Shown: positions 4,294 through 5,067 of the stretch, in pieces
Layout of the letters: every line of letters starts with the position of its first letter
How positions within the stretch are numbered: position 1 is the stretch's first letter
DNA from: Candidatus Zambryskibacteria bacterium RIFCSPLOWO2_01_FULL_47_14
Lineage (GTDB): Bacteria; Patescibacteria; Paceibacteria; UBA9973; Zambryskibacteraceae
Reading direction: 5' to 3'
NCBI GenBank assembly: GCA_001824005.1
Contig: MHWG01000013.1
Coordinates: 43,889 to 48,955 of the forward strand
DNA length: 5,067 nt
Position numbers and translations under genes: made by a program
The notes under the pieces: model-generated
Databases searched by the model: none
Seen by the model: the letters and a program-made list of their open reading frames with translations, nothing else
Told to the model about the DNA's origin: nothing

Positions 4294-5043
4294 ATGACTT
4301 CGGACAGGGCTCGTTCGGCAGCGCGTAGGGATCTAGATCTGGTAACTGGATTAAGAAGGGTGAGTCTTGCTAGACTTCATCCGGCAGAGTTCGATGATCT
4401 TCTTCGAGACACACTCAAGAACATTCCTCTCAGAGATCTTCGTGGTTTCAAGCAGCTCAAGGATCACCTCCGACGTCGACCTGGAAGTTTCGTAATCGGG
4501 CAGCGTCAAAATCCGCTTGAATATGTGGATATCACAGATGATGCTGAACTAACCAGGGGCGGGCAATCTCAACCTGGGGAGAGGTTCTCGTGGAAGACTC
4601 AAGTCCAAGGAGTTTCGAGAGGTTGTTTGAGCCAATTTATCACCTACGGCAGAAACGAATCTGATGAAGTGACTGTTCACCAAGAAGTAGCGGAAAGATG
4701 GGGGCATGAAGCATACGTGAAGAGAGTAGATAAAAGAGAGCTTGTCTTGCGCCGACCAGCTGATCACACGTGGGCTGACGAAAGTCTCTTCCTACTGTTG
4801 CATCACTATGAAAAGGTGCCACATGAGGACCGCATGGTGACAACACTTGTCGAGGTGGTCTGGATTCCTATCGATGGATTTCGAGAGTTCTTCGGACCTC
4901 GGTACTCTCGGGTTGCTCAATATTTGTTTTGGGAGCTTGAGAGTATTGTTCGACGTACGCTTGACGAACTCGAGAGGGCAGTAGCCAGATTGAAAACCGA
5001 TGCCAAGAGACTGGAGCAGATCTCCGAAGCGGTCATGGAGTAA
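4294..5043 (+). CDS. Conserved-looking soluble protein of unknown function with C-terminal coiled coil
   Basis: This 249-residue protein starts at ATG 4294, with AAGGAG (4281-4286) 7 nt upstream, a near-ideal ribosome site that fixes the start. There is no signal peptide or membrane span, so it is probably cytoplasmic. The N-terminus is basic (MTSDRARSAARRDLD). Residues ~25-65 are predicted helical and charged (HPAEFDDLLRDTL, LRGFKQLKDHLRRR). The middle (~95-200) mixes strands and polar turns, including RELVLRRPADHTWADES and the strand-like MVTTLVEVVWIPIDGF. From ~205 to the end there is a long amphipathic helix with heptad-like spacing (LESIVRRTLDELERAVARLKTDAKRLEQI), likely a coiled coil for oligomerisation or partner binding. 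There is a single Cys (111). I do not recognise a family or a catalytic motif. It is separated from msrB by about 170 bp and appears to have its own promoter. The downstream 24 bases show no terminator within the window. Confidence 0.85.
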   Translation: MTSDRARSAARRDLDLVTGLRRVSLARLHPAEFDDLLRDTLKNIPLRDLRGFKQLKDHLRRRPGSFVIGQRQNPLEYVDITDDAELTRGGQSQPGERFSWKTQVQGVSRGCLSQFITYGRNESDEVTVHQEVAERWGHEAYVKRVDKRELVLRRPADHTWADESLFLLLHHYEKVPHEDRMVTTLVEVVWIPIDGFREFFGPRYSRVAQYLFWELESIVRRTLDELERAVARLKTDAKRLEQISEAVME

Positions 5044-5067
5044 GTTCTTTTTAGACAGCACAAACGG

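Noticed and set aside
4134..4328. A + strand 64-residue frame through the inverted repeat.
   Set aside because: It is a product of palindromic sequence, overlaps a gene with a clear SD, and has no SD of its own.
4792..5061. An 89-residue - strand frame opposite the last gene.
   Set aside because: It lies wholly antisense to the well-supported 249-residue gene and lacks initiation signals.

Overview
The window reads as bacterial chromosome from an uncultured lineage, most plausibly Patescibacteria (Candidate Phyla Radiation, Parcubacteria-like). This is inferred from style only: a Thr/Ser/Ala-rich exported protein with Ig-like and peptidoglycan-binding domains, short compact genes, an apparently leaderless gene, and several products with no recognisable family. 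There is no rRNA, tRNA, CRISPR array, transposase or phage gene. The standard genetic code fits every gene.

Layout. (a) Positions 1-2386, + strand: the 3' part of a large protein, open at the left edge, with repeated alpha/beta-like units followed by a C-terminal HExxH zinc-metallopeptidase-like domain. An exported, C-terminally membrane-anchored protein of unknown function overlaps its end. The two look like an operon acting at the cell surface. (b) Positions 2387-2607, - strand: a compact, easily missed transcription unit. It has a possible promoter, a tandemly duplicated Shine-Dalgarno block, a 34-residue single-span membrane protein (2447-2551) and a 28-nt perfect-palindrome intrinsic terminator whose T-rich tail lies on the - strand. 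(c) Positions 2608-2724: an intergenic regulatory stretch with two palindromic elements. (d) Positions 2725-3723, +: a secreted peptidoglycan-binding protein with two Ig-like domains, closed by a 34-nt perfect palindrome terminator. (e) Positions 3773-4123, +: msrB, methionine-R-sulfoxide reductase, with an extended -10 box placed so that transcription would start at or next to its ATG. (f) Positions 4127-4214: an 88-nt nested inverted repeat. (g) Positions 4294-5043, +: a 249-residue unrecognised soluble protein with a strong ribosome binding site and a C-terminal coiled coil.

How it fits together. Three of the five longer genes concern the cell envelope or protein quality at the surface: a protease, its membrane-anchored neighbour and a wall-binding protein. 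msrB repairs oxidised methionine. Apart from the overlapping pair, each gene appears to be its own transcription unit, separated by strong palindromes. The most novel items are the 34-residue - strand gene with its complete set of signals, the repeat-plus-protease protein with its internal base-composition step, and the nested inverted repeat after msrB.
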